Assembly: GCF_000812665.2 (NCBI RefSeq)
Contig: NZ_CP014327.1
Span: 2,943,501 to 3,007,500 of the forward strand
DNA length: 64,000 nt
Direction: 5' to 3'
Source: Falsihalocynthiibacter arcticus
GTDB lineage: Bacteria > Pseudomonadota > Alphaproteobacteria > Rhodobacterales > Rhodobacteraceae
Position numbers and translations under genes: made by a program. The notes under the pieces were generated by a model. That model did not search any database, was not told the DNA's origin, and saw only the letters and a program-made list of their open reading frames with translations. Shown here piece after piece: positions 27,537 to 36,208 of this stretch (its first letter is position 1; every line of letters starts with the position of its first letter).

Positions 27537-28649
27537 TTAAAAATCGGCAGTCCGATCATTGATTACGAAGCCATTTTCCATCTCCAACGTCGTAGGTTTT
27601 GTGATCTTGGCTATGACTTTACGCACATCAATGCTCTCAACGGCTTGTGTCTTATATGTCTTGTAATAATACTGAACGTTTTTGGTATCGGAAGCGGACG
27701 TCCAGATTGTGTAATCAGTTTGCAGGCTGTCGTCATGACCTTCGCGGATCGCGCCTTTTGGAATGTCAAAAGCGTTGAGGATGTGAAACGCATTGAAGAT
27801 CGCCTCACTTGCGTCTGCCGCCGGGAGTGTCGTATTTGCGAACGCAACCGCCCTTACAAAACGTGAGGGCGACGTGAAATCGCCTGGAAGTCCGGCCATT
27901 CCAGTTCCCTGTCCATAGGGCTGCAATGTCTGACGGCCAACTGTGATTTCTGGCACGTTCTCAGCTTGCAGGCCGATATAGTTGCGCAGGTTGGTCAGGT
28001 GCCAATCGTAGGGCGGATTGTTGGTCATAGCATTCACGGTGTTATCGTGGATAGTAAGGCCGTCCACAGTGTATTCGATAACGATCGAAGCGCCGCTAGC
28101 ATCAGTCACACCGTAATGAAACGGTGCCACGCCTTTGAGCGCGTCAATATGGGTGCCCACGACCTCAATGGTTGGCAGAGCGGCCTTGACCTCGTCTACG
28201 GTCGCGAATTGCCCAAGGATCCAGTTGCCCAGTTCTTCGGAAGAAACCGCATGGTCGCGATTTGCGTCACTGACGGTACCAAAAACGGCGTCACCGGCGA
28301 AATAGAACGCACCGAAATAAAGCCCTTCGGTATTCAAACCGTCGAAAACAATCGGCATGTCGAGACCGTTAGCACCGAGAAATCCATACTTAGCTTCGAA
28401 TGTGAAGCCCGTTTGTTCCTTATCTAGCACGAGAGTTTCAATGGATGTTCCAGCTGGCACTGCATAGATATTAGATTGGACATCAAACCCAAATTCCATG
28501 GTGCGCGCAGGAACCACTGTACCATCCTGCGCGTGCAGCACGATTCCCGTACAGGCAAGAGCGGATTGGGTGCCTAAGGCAAGTATGGCAGCCCCAGCTA
28601 TCAGGGTCTTAATGCTCTTAAAAACATTATTAGCTGTTGTAATTTTCAT
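27537..28649 (-). CDS. Exported linear amide C-N hydrolase (Ntn family)
   Basis: Choloylglycine hydrolase/penicillin V acylase-type Ntn hydrolase of 370 residues. The signal peptide ends ...TQSALA, directly before Cys33 (ACTGIVL), so that signal cleavage would expose the nucleophilic N-terminal cysteine. Family marks: VPARTMEFG, with Arg and the following loop, the GLNTEGLYFGAFYF block, and NNPPYDWHLTNLRNY, which carries the conserved Asn. Members act on bile salts, penicillin V or acyl-homoserine lactones; a marine host makes the last plausible, but this is inference. Start at 28,649 is the first ATG; a TTG at 28,661 is less likely. Confidence 0.87.
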   Translation of the reverse strand: MKITTANNVFKSIKTLIAGAAILALGTQSALACTGIVLHAQDGTVVPARTMEFGFDVQSNIYAVPAGTSIETLVLDKEQTGFTFEAKYGFLGANGLDMPIVFDGLNTEGLYFGAFYFAGDAVFGTVSDANRDHAVSSEELGNWILGQFATVDEVKAALPTIEVVGTHIDALKGVAPFHYGVTDASGASIVIEYTVDGLTIHDNTVNAMTNNPPYDWHLTNLRNYIGLQAENVPEITVGRQTLQPYGQGTGMAGLPGDFTSPSRFVRAVAFANTTLPAADASEAIFNAFHILNAFDIPKGAIREGHDDSLQTDYTIWTSASDTKNVQYYYKTYKTQAVESIDVRKVIAKITKPTTLEMENGFVINDRTADF

Positions 28650-29027
28650 GTTATTTTTCAAATCCTTAGGTGGTGGTAGTTAATGTGACTCAGGGCTACA
28701 TAGGCTTCTCAATCTTAGCAAGTTTATAATGCCGATAATCGGTAACAGATATGGAGTGGCCTGTAGCGTCTACCGTGTAGTGCTGTTAAATATCCATTGA
28801 TCTACCGGCACTCTGAACAGTGGGTGCTGCCTGCATGGCGCTATATGTCGCTGCAAATGACTGAATTCTGCCAGTGACCATTTCTGTTTCCGCCCCTTAC
28901 GTCCCTGTAATTGCGCTGTAAGGAACGTTTCAAATTTGACGCAATCGAAAATTAAAATGTAAGCGCAATTACGATTTATTTACGAAATTTATTCATAATT
29001 AATTGAATCTAAACATCAAACGTTGCA
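28650..29027. other. Right end of the tRNA-Leu element, no gene
   Basis: A+T-rich region between the amide hydrolase and attR. It would contain the hydrolase promoter and right-end recombination sites. No open frame is convincing. Confidence 0.5.
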
Positions 29028-29041
29028 TCTCACCCGCACCA
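29028..29041 (+). repeat. attR: copy of the tRNA-Leu 3' end
   Basis: TCTCACCCGCACCA, identical to the tRNA 3' end at 17,433-17,446 and in the same direction. Here there is no tRNA upstream of it, as expected for the distal junction of an integrated element. Confidence 0.8.
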
Positions 29042-29483
29042 ATATCTTCAATTTTTCCTTATTTTGATCATTGGTGGCGATAGATTTTTTCTGCCCCCAC
29101 TTATTTGTTGGTGGCCATACGACTGTCGTTCGCCACTTGGTGAACCTCCGCTTTCGGTAGAACTACTGTGCAATGTCTCGATAGAGGTGACTGTCGGTCT
29201 CTACCGGAAGTGGACGTGTTCACTTGGACGGAATGTGGTCATTCGCTGCACGACGCGCTTAGGCCAGCTCTACGAGACCTTTTCGCCATTTGATGTACCG
29301 GTTGTTCCAAAGGCCCCTCTGGCCAAGCCCGGTGTTGACAGACGATATATGCAATTTCAGCTTGTCACGAACTTCAGCTTCAATAAGCTGCTCAAAAATA
29401 AAATCCTAGACTAGAAACTGAGTTCGCTTGGGAATGGTGTCTAGCTACCGCCAAATTCGTGGCACATCATGTTGGAGAAATAA
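29042..29483. other. Gap after attR, no supported gene
   Basis: Open frame of 116 codons at 29,064 has cysteine- and tryptophan-rich content without family resemblance and no good start. It may be relic sequence. The oxygenase promoter is presumably near its 3' end. Confidence 0.4.
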
Positions 29484-30424
29484 ATGGAATTCGCAACTTT
29501 TGATCTCCAGGGATTCGAAAAATCTGGATTGTCTAAGCGAAATGCACTTGCCGCGCAGTTGGATAAGATCTGCCGAGACAGCGGATTCCTCGTTTTGACC
29601 GGGCACGGCGTTTCGGAAAACTGTATTACGGATATGCAGAATGCAGTGCAAGAATTCTTCAAGCAAGCACCCGATGACAAACAAAAAGTGAAAGCACCCT
29701 ACGCTGGTTATCCCTATGGTTATCTGGGGCCAAATAGCGAGGCGCTAGCCAAGTCAAAGGGCGTAGATACGCCGCCAGATCTGAAGGAGAGTTTCAACGG
29801 TGGGCCGCAAGACGTGCCCCATGGTATCGTTGATCCCGAGGCATTGGAATTTTGCTACGTCCCAACGATATGGCCAGACCTAGACGGTTTCAAACCCGCG
29901 TGGCAAACTTATTATGGCGAAATGGAAAGTCTAGCCTCACGGATTATGGTGGCATTTGCAGTCGCGTTGAACCTGCCCGACGGCTTCTTCGAAGATTACA
30001 TCAATCATCCGATTTCCGGTTTGCGGGCGTTGAATTATCCTGCAACAGATGAGATTTCGTTGCTGAATCAACAACGAGCAGGTGCGCACACTGACTATGG
30101 GTCACTTACGATCTTGCTGCCGCAAGCTGAAAGCCAAGGTCTACAAGCTGCATTGCCGGATGGGGGCTGGTTTGATGTTCCGACGCCCAAAGGTGCGTTT
30201 GTAATCAATATTGGTGATCTAATGGCGCGATGGACCGCCGACCGTTGGGTCAGCACATTGCACCGCGTCGTCGCAAAGCCACATCAACCTGCTCGGCAAT
30301 CATTGGCCTTTTTTCATCAACCCAATTGGGACGCCGTGATTGCCCCCTAGATGGCTCTAAAAAATACGAAAACGTTTTGTCAGGGCCGTATTTGATGGAA
30401 AAATTCAAAAGCACCGGTTCTTAG
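29484..30424 (+). pseudogene. Isopenicillin N synthase-like 2OG-Fe(II) oxygenase, one frameshift
   Basis: Non-heme iron oxygenase of the IPNS/DIOX group. It has the N-terminal DIOX region (CRDSGFLVLTGHGV), then the iron ligands His202 and Asp204 (AGAHTDYGSLT) and His260 (STLHRVV), and Arg271 for 2-oxoglutarate. The frame ends early at TAG 30,348, right after a C5 run (30,343-30,347); adding one C continues it as LDGSKKYENVLSGPYLMEKF, the usual family C-terminus, for a total of about 313 residues. All catalytic residues lie before the break. Sequencing error is likely. Possible substrates cannot be told. Confidence 0.85.
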
Positions 30425-30484
30425 ATGTAAAACATTTTCAGCCAATCGCTACTCTTTAAAATGTGGCCATTCGCTACGTCTGAG

Positions 30485-30542
30485 AAATAGGGGGTTCGAA
30501 CCTGCCGTTAGTTGCCAACGCATCAAGGCTCGCTATGTGGAC
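30485..30542 (-). repeat. Dispersed repeat, copy B (inverted)
   Basis: Read on the minus strand it matches copy A (23,427-23,484) at roughly four of five positions, including CTTGATGCGTTG and CTAACGGC.GGTTCGA. It lies outside the tRNA-Leu element, between the oxygenase and the IS110. Confidence 0.6.
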
Positions 30543-30804
30543 AAAACTGCCGTCTGTTAATTCACTTCAATGGGCTTTGGGGTTTATGCTGAAGCAACTG
30601 ATTTTACCGCCTGAAATCCCCCCTTACGCCAAAGGTTCCTACAGGCTCACACCTGTGATGTCGTGATTGTCTTCATACGAATGCGCGAGACCTATCCCTC
30701 GATCAATGAATGACAACTTAGACCATATGAGCGTTTTGCGGCGGTGACATACTAAGTGCCGCAGTGTCTTCTCGACGGACTGGAAAGTTTGAAGGAGGAA
30801 ACAA

Positions 30805-31914
30805 ATGGAAAAGACAGTTTACGTAGGTTTAGATGTCCACGCGGATACAATCGCGGTTGCCCTGGCAGATGAAGGTCGTGGCGGCGAGATGCGGTTTTAT
30901 GGAACAATTGTCAATTCAGCAGACACTGTATTACGGCTGACCAAAACGCTGAGCCGCGATGGTAAAATCCCAACATTTTGCTATGAAGCGGGCCCTTGTG
31001 GTTATGGCTTGCATCGGCATCTAACGAGGCTGGGGTTTGAATGCGCCGTTGTTGCGCCAGCCCTAATACCGCGCAAAGCGGGCGACCGAATTAAGACAGA
31101 TCGACGTGATGCCGAAATGTTGGCACGGCTTTGGCGTGCCGGGGAACTCACGCCAATCTGGACGCCAGACGAAGAACAAGAGGCCATGCGGGATCTCATC
31201 CGCACTCGTAAACAAACGGTGGACGCCTTGAAGGTGGCCAAACAACAGCTCCTGAGCTTTCTGTTACGTCATGGCCTTCGGTACAGGAACGGCAGCTATT
31301 GGACGAAGCGGCACCGCCGATGGCTGGCCGAATTGCGTAAGTTTCCATATCCGCACCAGCAGATCGCCTTCGAGGAGCTCAAACGTGCCATCGACCAGAT
31401 CGAGGCACGTATTGCAACGCTGGACCAAACAATCGAAACGGCCATCAAAAGCTGGCGTTTTGCCCCGGTCGTGGATGCGCTTCGGGCGTTGCGCGGCATA
31501 AATACGACAATCGCGGCGACCGTTGTGGCTGAGATTGGGGATATCACCCGCTTCGAGAATCCTCGCCAACTCATGGCCTGGTTGGGATTGGTGCCAAGCG
31601 AGCATTCCAGCGGATCGACCATCCGGCGCGGTCGATTGACCAAAACAGGCAATGCGTTAGCCCGAACAATGTTGGTCGAAGCAGGGTGGTCATACAGGCA
31701 TCCGCCAAAGGAAGGGCACCCTTATCTCAAACGATCCGCGCACCTGCCACAGCAGATCAAGGACATTGGCTGGAAGGCACAGACCCGTCTGTGTAAACGG
31801 TATCGGCATCTAAGCCGCGCAGGAAAACCCCAGCCCCGTGTGATCGCAGCAATCGCCCGCGAATTGGCTGGTTTCGTTTGGGACATCGCCCGGAAAACGC
31901 CGCTCCCCACCTGA
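30805..31914 (+). CDS. IS110-family transposase (DEDD recombinase)
   Basis: Recombinase of 369 residues. The N-terminal RuvC-like DEDD domain shows Asp10 or so in VYVGLDVHADTI, Glu in CYEAGPCGYG and Asp residues in RIKTDRRDAEML; a coiled region follows, and the C-terminal transposase-20 domain has ALRGINTTIAATVVAEIGDI and MAWLGLVPSEHSSG with the catalytic serine region. A strong AAGGAGG precedes the ATG. IS110 elements are guided by a bridge RNA from their non-coding end; a candidate lies just downstream. The gene looks intact. Confidence 0.94.
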   Translation: MEKTVYVGLDVHADTIAVALADEGRGGEMRFYGTIVNSADTVLRLTKTLSRDGKIPTFCYEAGPCGYGLHRHLTRLGFECAVVAPALIPRKAGDRIKTDRRDAEMLARLWRAGELTPIWTPDEEQEAMRDLIRTRKQTVDALKVAKQQLLSFLLRHGLRYRNGSYWTKRHRRWLAELRKFPYPHQQIAFEELKRAIDQIEARIATLDQTIETAIKSWRFAPVVDALRALRGINTTIAATVVAEIGDITRFENPRQLMAWLGLVPSEHSSGSTIRRGRLTKTGNALARTMLVEAGWSYRHPPKEGHPYLKRSAHLPQQIKDIGWKAQTRLCKRYRHLSRAGKPQPRVIAAIARELAGFVWDIARKTPLPT

Positions 31915-31932
31915 GCACAGAGACAACAGACT

Positions 31933-32114
31933 GCCTGTGCAGAACGCTGGAGATGGCAGCCAATGATAGGTGAACCCTCGGCGTACGTTGGGATAGATAT
32001 CCGTTCTTAGAGAGAGGCAAGCCCGCATCGAATATGGTCAGGCGGCAACCAACCCGCGGATGAGAGCATGATAACCATCGGTTCGAGCTGACGTCTCCAG
32101 CGCCATGCACAGGC
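31933..32114 (+). ncRNA. Candidate IS110 bridge RNA region
   Basis: About 180 bases beginning 19 bases after the recombinase stop are closed by a long stem: 31,933-31,953 pairs with 32,094-32,114 at 18 of 21 positions (GCCTGTGCA...CGCTGGAGA on the left arm). Inside is a smaller hairpin GGATA-GA-TATCC near 32,000. No open frame is present. IS1111-type members of the family carry the bridge RNA downstream of the gene. The pairing is seen; the function is inferred. Confidence 0.45.
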
Positions 32115-32202
32115 TACATATTTTGACCATCCCGCGTCAGTGGGGTAGTATAATCGTGTCGAGAAGATCAAAAACGCTCATGAGAACGTACACCAAAATC
32201 CA

Positions 32203-32822
32203 CTAAAAAGTTGTGGGTGTTGGGCTAATGGCGACCAGGGCATTCGCGCCACATCTACGATATATTGTTTCGTGTGACACTCGGTTTTGCTCTTCATCAG
32301 GATATTTGCGTTTGAGCCACCCTGCGATTTTCTGCGGTGACCATTTCCGACGCAGCTGCAAAGGTTCGTTAAACGAAAGCTTACACAATTTGGGCCGGGT
32401 TGCGCAGTCCCAGGCACGCTGATCTGAGTGGGCGGCGCGATAGGCTTGACGACCGCCATTCCTGCGAACCTCTCGACTGATTGTCGAAGGAGACCGGTTC
32501 AGGGTTTGCGCGATTGAACGAAACGACAGCTTTGCGGCAATCCCGCGAGAAACCTCCTCCCGTTCAATGTGGCTCAAAGCACATCGCGACCGCGTGCGAA
32601 CAGCGGGTTGGACCCCACCAGTCCGCGCCAAATGAGGGAAGATCGAAGAAGACGCACGACTGAAGTGACGACCAATCGATCTCATTGACTCACCGCGTTG
32701 CCACCGATCCCAAATCTCGGACTTCTGTCTGTCCGTATTAAACGTTCGTGTGCGATACTTCATGATAAACACTCCATCTCTTCTAAAAGATTAAAGTGTT
32801 GCGACGACCCATTGAAACCACA
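32203..32822 (-). pseudogene. IS30-family remnant, 5' half of transposase
   Basis: The 189-codon frame matches the first half of the transposase at 46-47 kb (KSEIWDRWQRGESM, SPSTISREVRRNGGR, KWSPQKIAGWL, RVSHETIYR) and then departs, with the whole DDE core missing. The left-over terminal repeat is recognisable up to about 32,822 (GTGTTGCG with a TCAA-containing outer part). The breakpoint is near 32,255. The element is dead, and the deletion may be linked to the IS110 next door. Confidence 0.85.
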
Positions 32823-33180
32823 GCTTTAAGCCGACGTTAGAATTTCGTGCAGCGAATGACCTTACTGTATTTTTGAACATATACGAGCGAGTAAAAACAA
32901 GGACTCAGGCTCCTCGCTCTACACATCGTTAAGCTACCGGCAAGAGGCGGCGCCTTGTTCTACGCCGTCACCTACCTCTTATAGTTCCTAGGCGTTCAAA
33001 CTGAAAAAATCGTGCTTTGTCACACGGTTCTCCCGTACAGCCCGATCCACGAAGGGGCATGCACCGACCACATTGTTCAGAATTTTCAGTCTATTGGAGG
33101 CGAATTTCAACCAATCCGCGATGAATTGCCCCCTTTTGAAGCAGACGTTTACCTCTCCTGAAGAATCAAACCATAGGCGT
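32823..33180. other. Gap without a supported gene
   Basis: About 360 bases between the IS30 remnant and the 424-aa gene. A minus-strand frame 32,988-33,284 of 98 codons, cysteine- and aromatic-rich, overlaps the end of that gene in another frame; it has no recognisable content. Confidence 0.4.
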
Positions 33181-34455
33181 TTACCAAGCGCGTCCCAAAC
33201 CCTTAGACATAGTCCACACGTTAAATCTTTGCATCCTAGAGCTTTGGTAAACACCCTTGGCCGAGTCCATGCCCGGAATTTCAATCCTGGACTTCTCGAT
33301 CAACTGTTGCGATTTTTTAATCACCGGATCGATAGCATATTTCAGGCGCAGCGCCTCTTGCTGCCAGTTCTGCTTGCCCATGTTCTCAAAGTTGAAATCC
33401 ATGATGCTCGAATGGTCTTGAATCGAGATGTAATAACAACCCAGAATTGGGGAGGTCTCAAAGAGCTTTAGGTCGAATTCCTTGGCGTCGAGAATCTTGT
33501 TGGCCGCCTGTATCTCTCTGCAATCAACGGCGAAATCCGCGAGCTGGTTTAACAATGTCGCAACGGTTTCGCACGCACCGGCCACTGTGTTTGTAGCGGC
33601 ACCACCATCGAGCAGCAGGCCAAGACCTTTTGCGACGAAAGCGCCGGAGTGGATGCCCGCTTTTCTTGCTTTGTAACTGATTTGACGGTCCAAAATCTGA
33701 CTGATTGCCGTCAGCGCTTCGGCAGGGTCTCCCAAGCGGATAGAGGGGCGAATTTTCATCATTTTTTCCGCGCTATCGATGGTTTTAATAACGTCATTCC
33801 AGCCAAGTACAGCTTTTCCACCGGACGAGACCAAGCCAAAAAGTGGCGCCGCACTGATCGCGAATTCTTGGGCACTTGAACCGAGCACGGCTCCAATGAT
33901 TTCTTTTTTGGGGCCGTCGGAAACACCGGTGGTTATCAACTCGATCGTTTCCTCGATCTTACTTACAAGGCTGCCAAACTTTTTAGTCGCTTTGGCTGTC
34001 TTATAGCTAACACCCGCTGAAGACTTAGCAACCTCTTCCGTTTTCGACCAGAAATCATCTTTTTTGGCTCGGGCTACGCCAAAAACGCTGTGTTTCAGCA
34101 CAAGTTTCTTCCCGTCGAACATCTTTGCCTTGGCGGCGTTTTGGAGCTTGCGGACCTCGTTCTTGGCGAAAAAGTCTTCCCACTCATCCCCCAAACTATC
34201 AAAACTTACCTCAGCACCCAAAACGTTGAGCTGCTTGTAGAGGTCCTCCACCGCGCCTTTAGAATTCCTGACGCTTTTGTGCCAATTCTGTTTCTTTGAG
34301 TTCTGTGCATTTATCCAGCTGACCAGCGCAAATTTTGCCTGAGATTCATTGCGAACCATCAATGCTTGATCAATCGCTTTGAGCGCAGCACTCCGCGGAC
34401 TCGTTAACGAATATGTTTTCTTCATCCAATCGGCGTGCGACATGGCCAATGCCAT
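33181..34455 (-). CDS. Unknown 424-residue protein, helix-rich
   Basis: I do not recognise this protein. Residues 1-170 are hydrophilic and lysine-rich (SRAALKAID, KKQNWHKSVRNSKGAVEDLYKQL). Residues about 185-310 contain moderately hydrophobic, glycine- and alanine-rich helices (EIIGAVLGSSAQEFAISAAPLFGLVSSGG is in this zone, as is GAFVAKGLGLLLDGGAATNTVAG). The tail has a notable PILGCYYISIQDHSSIMDF motif. There is no signal peptide. The ATG follows an AGGAGG-like leader. It lies alone between mobile-element remnants, with lower G+C than its neighbours, and is probably acquired. A contact-dependent or T6SS-type effector is one speculation; no immunity gene is apparent. Confidence 0.7.
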   Translation of the reverse strand: MALAMSHADWMKKTYSLTSPRSAALKAIDQALMVRNESQAKFALVSWINAQNSKKQNWHKSVRNSKGAVEDLYKQLNVLGAEVSFDSLGDEWEDFFAKNEVRKLQNAAKAKMFDGKKLVLKHSVFGVARAKKDDFWSKTEEVAKSSAGVSYKTAKATKKFGSLVSKIEETIELITTGVSDGPKKEIIGAVLGSSAQEFAISAAPLFGLVSSGGKAVLGWNDVIKTIDSAEKMMKIRPSIRLGDPAEALTAISQILDRQISYKARKAGIHSGAFVAKGLGLLLDGGAATNTVAGACETVATLLNQLADFAVDCREIQAANKILDAKEFDLKLFETSPILGCYYISIQDHSSIMDFNFENMGKQNWQQEALRLKYAIDPVIKKSQQLIEKSRIEIPGMDSAKGVYQSSRMQRFNVWTMSKGLGRAW

Positions 34456-34636
34456 ATTTCCTCCTAAACGTTTTAATACTAAAGTAAGACGCTCCTTTTT
34501 TAAGGGTTTTGCAGCCTAAAACTGAAGTAGTTCTGCATTTTCAGGCAGGAAATGGGTCGATGATATGTGAATATTCATACTGTTTGGTTCTGGTGTGTCA
34601 AGGTTATGAATACTTTGAGATTTCTAGACACATTAT

Positions 34637-35050
34637 TTGAACGGCTTAGGCGTAGCTAACAGCAGCGTCTCCGGTGGTATTTTGATCAAAGAGGGCAATA
34701 ACGCGCCAGCCCGTTGGTTTGCGAATGACAGAATTCTTTACAACTGGCAGGTCTACGCAAATAGATCCAACGACAAGACTATAGATCGGCACCTTGCCGT
34801 CATTCGTTATTGCGAAAACAAAACGCAAGGAAAAGACTTTGGCAGCGTCACGATTGAAGATTTATGCAAGGTGCGGAACGATTTAAAACAGTGTACAGTG
34901 GCGGATGCAGAGGGTCAGCTCTGGTGGATTACGGCACGCATTCCATGCGGCGAACAAAAGTCACCCAGATTTACAAGAAAACGGGCAACCGGCGCGCCGT
35001 TCAGCTCTTGCTAGACAAACCAAAATGGGCAGCACTATTTGATTTCACGA
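34637..35050 (+). pseudogene. Decayed tyrosine integrase
   Basis: Two fragments in different frames. The first (codons around 34,784-34,890, DRHLAVIRYCENKTQGKDF and TIEDLCKVRNDLKQ) resembles the core-binding domain of a phage-type integrase. The second (about 34,936-35,045, YGTHSMRRTKVTQIYKKTGN and RRAVQLLLDKPK) matches the end of the catalytic domain, with GH replaced by DK. The middle of the protein, with the first catalytic Arg, is deleted and the final Tyr region is lost. It points to an older integration event in this segment. Confidence 0.72.
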
Positions 35051-35771
35051 CCTGCCCACCACAGGCGATCATCGATCATGAAAAGGGTTACACTGTCTTT
35101 TTTCTCTGAGCGATTGAAAGCTATGCTGAGGACAGCGGTGTTCGTCCGCGCCCACTTTCGGGTTAGGTCTTCGCACTCACTTCGAGACCCATCTGTTTGC
35201 GCTCGGCACTCCAGAAATTTTTCACTTTGGGCCGCTTGAATGTTCGCATTATCGCGGGGAGTTATACCGAAATATGTTGGCCTTGAAAAAGCCATTCCCT
35301 CGACGGAGATTGTGGCTGAGCCAGCGTGGGTAATTCCGCCACCCATGTTTTCTAGGAGTATGTAGCCACCGGTAGAAAACGGTCCTTCATCGTCGTCGGC
35401 GGGGGTTTCAACAAGAAAACCAAAGGCGCTTGGCGCATGCCAAAGCACATAACGATCTGCGTCTACTGTTTTAGAATTAGTTTCCCAAAGAGAAATATTT
35501 CCTTGCTCGGGACTCTCCTGAACATTCGCCAACTTCAGTCTGGGATATTCGTCCCCGCAGGTCTTTGAATGCCAAAGGGAAAGTAGGGTTCCATTCGCAA
35601 AACTTTACTCTTCGCAGAACGGGTAGTTGGATAAAGGTCGGAATTATCTAGAGGTGCTTCTTTTGCGGGAGCTTCGGCCGCGTTTGGAACGCAAGCGCTC
35701 AGCACAGCCACGGCGATCACGGTCAGAGAGAGTCTTGCCCAAAACCCACGCGACCAAAGTATCCTTAACAT
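35035..35771 (-). pseudogene. Lipoprotein, paralogue of the 49.5-kb gene, one frameshift
   Basis: Lipoprotein of unknown function with a signal ending LSAC (VIAVAVLSACVPN). It is closely related to the gene at 49,540: shared blocks are YFPFGIQ, QGNISLWET.SK, GFL.ETPADD.EGPF, VEGMAF, the paired cysteines of F.ECR.Q...S.C and the end DDRL.WAGREIK. The frame breaks after FGIQ at an AAA run (35,563-35,565 on the plus strand); adding one base restores TCG.EYPRLKLANV as in the paralogue and gives about 245 residues. Real decay or a sequence error is possible. Confidence 0.78.
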
Positions 35772-35798
35772 AATGTCCTCCAACAAACTTATTCTCAA

Positions 35799-36208
35799 GA
35801 ATCGTCGATATCAAATAACCAGCCCTAAAAACACTCAAAATCGATTTAGTCTCAATAAGGATGGCTACGCATCGATTTTTGTTAGCTTAATTCCGTTCGG
35901 ACCTGCGGCAGTCTTGTAGTTTATAGCGAAGGTCCGCAATCACACTCCTGTGTGGTCTTGCTGAGTTCTTTCTTGTTGGTTTGGGCGCGATACTTCTGAA
36001 CCATCGTTCGCCGCTCCCCTGTAGTTCCGATTATCATTCGTGGGGCCAATCATGGTCGACGAACCCCAAAGGCGCCCCAACCGCGTGTTGGGGCGCTCAC
36101 CAAGTCATGTCCGCATTTCGTAGAACGGCCCAAAGAACACAACGGCGCTGACCGATAAACCGCTCGCTCTGTGGAGCAAGCATCGCCCAATGAAAAGCGG
36201 CAACGCCG
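35799..36208. other. Gap without a gene
   Basis: About 410 bases between the lipoprotein and the LysR gene. Short palindromic patches (for example CGCCCCAACcgcgtGTTGGGGCG near 36,074-36,095) may be a terminator of the LysR gene or of nothing visible. No open frame is supported. Confidence 0.45.

Larger units (their letters stand above)
17433..29041. mobile_element. tRNA-Leu integrative element, about 11.6 kb
   Basis: Bounded by the 14-bp direct repeats at 17,433 and 29,028, with a tyrosine integrase just inside the tRNA end. Contents in order: integrase, small unknown gene, truncated lysozyme and Rz/Rz1 spanins, an NTF2-like protein, an RTX-Hint gene broken by IS30, an MFS exporter, a YbhB-YHYH-unknown operon and an Ntn amide hydrolase. 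No replication, capsid or conjugation genes are visible, so it looks like a decayed prophage carrying cargo, or a satellite-like island. Confidence 0.75.

Noticed and set aside
29064-29414. 116-codon frame after attR
   Set aside because: No start with ribosome site, no family resemblance and an odd composition.
30600-30804. Bridge RNA upstream of the IS110 gene
   Set aside because: No long pairing was found there, in contrast to the downstream side.
32988-33284. 98-codon minus-strand frame at the end of the 424-residue gene
   Set aside because: Could be a frameshifted continuation, but nothing supports it and there is no homopolymer at the junction.
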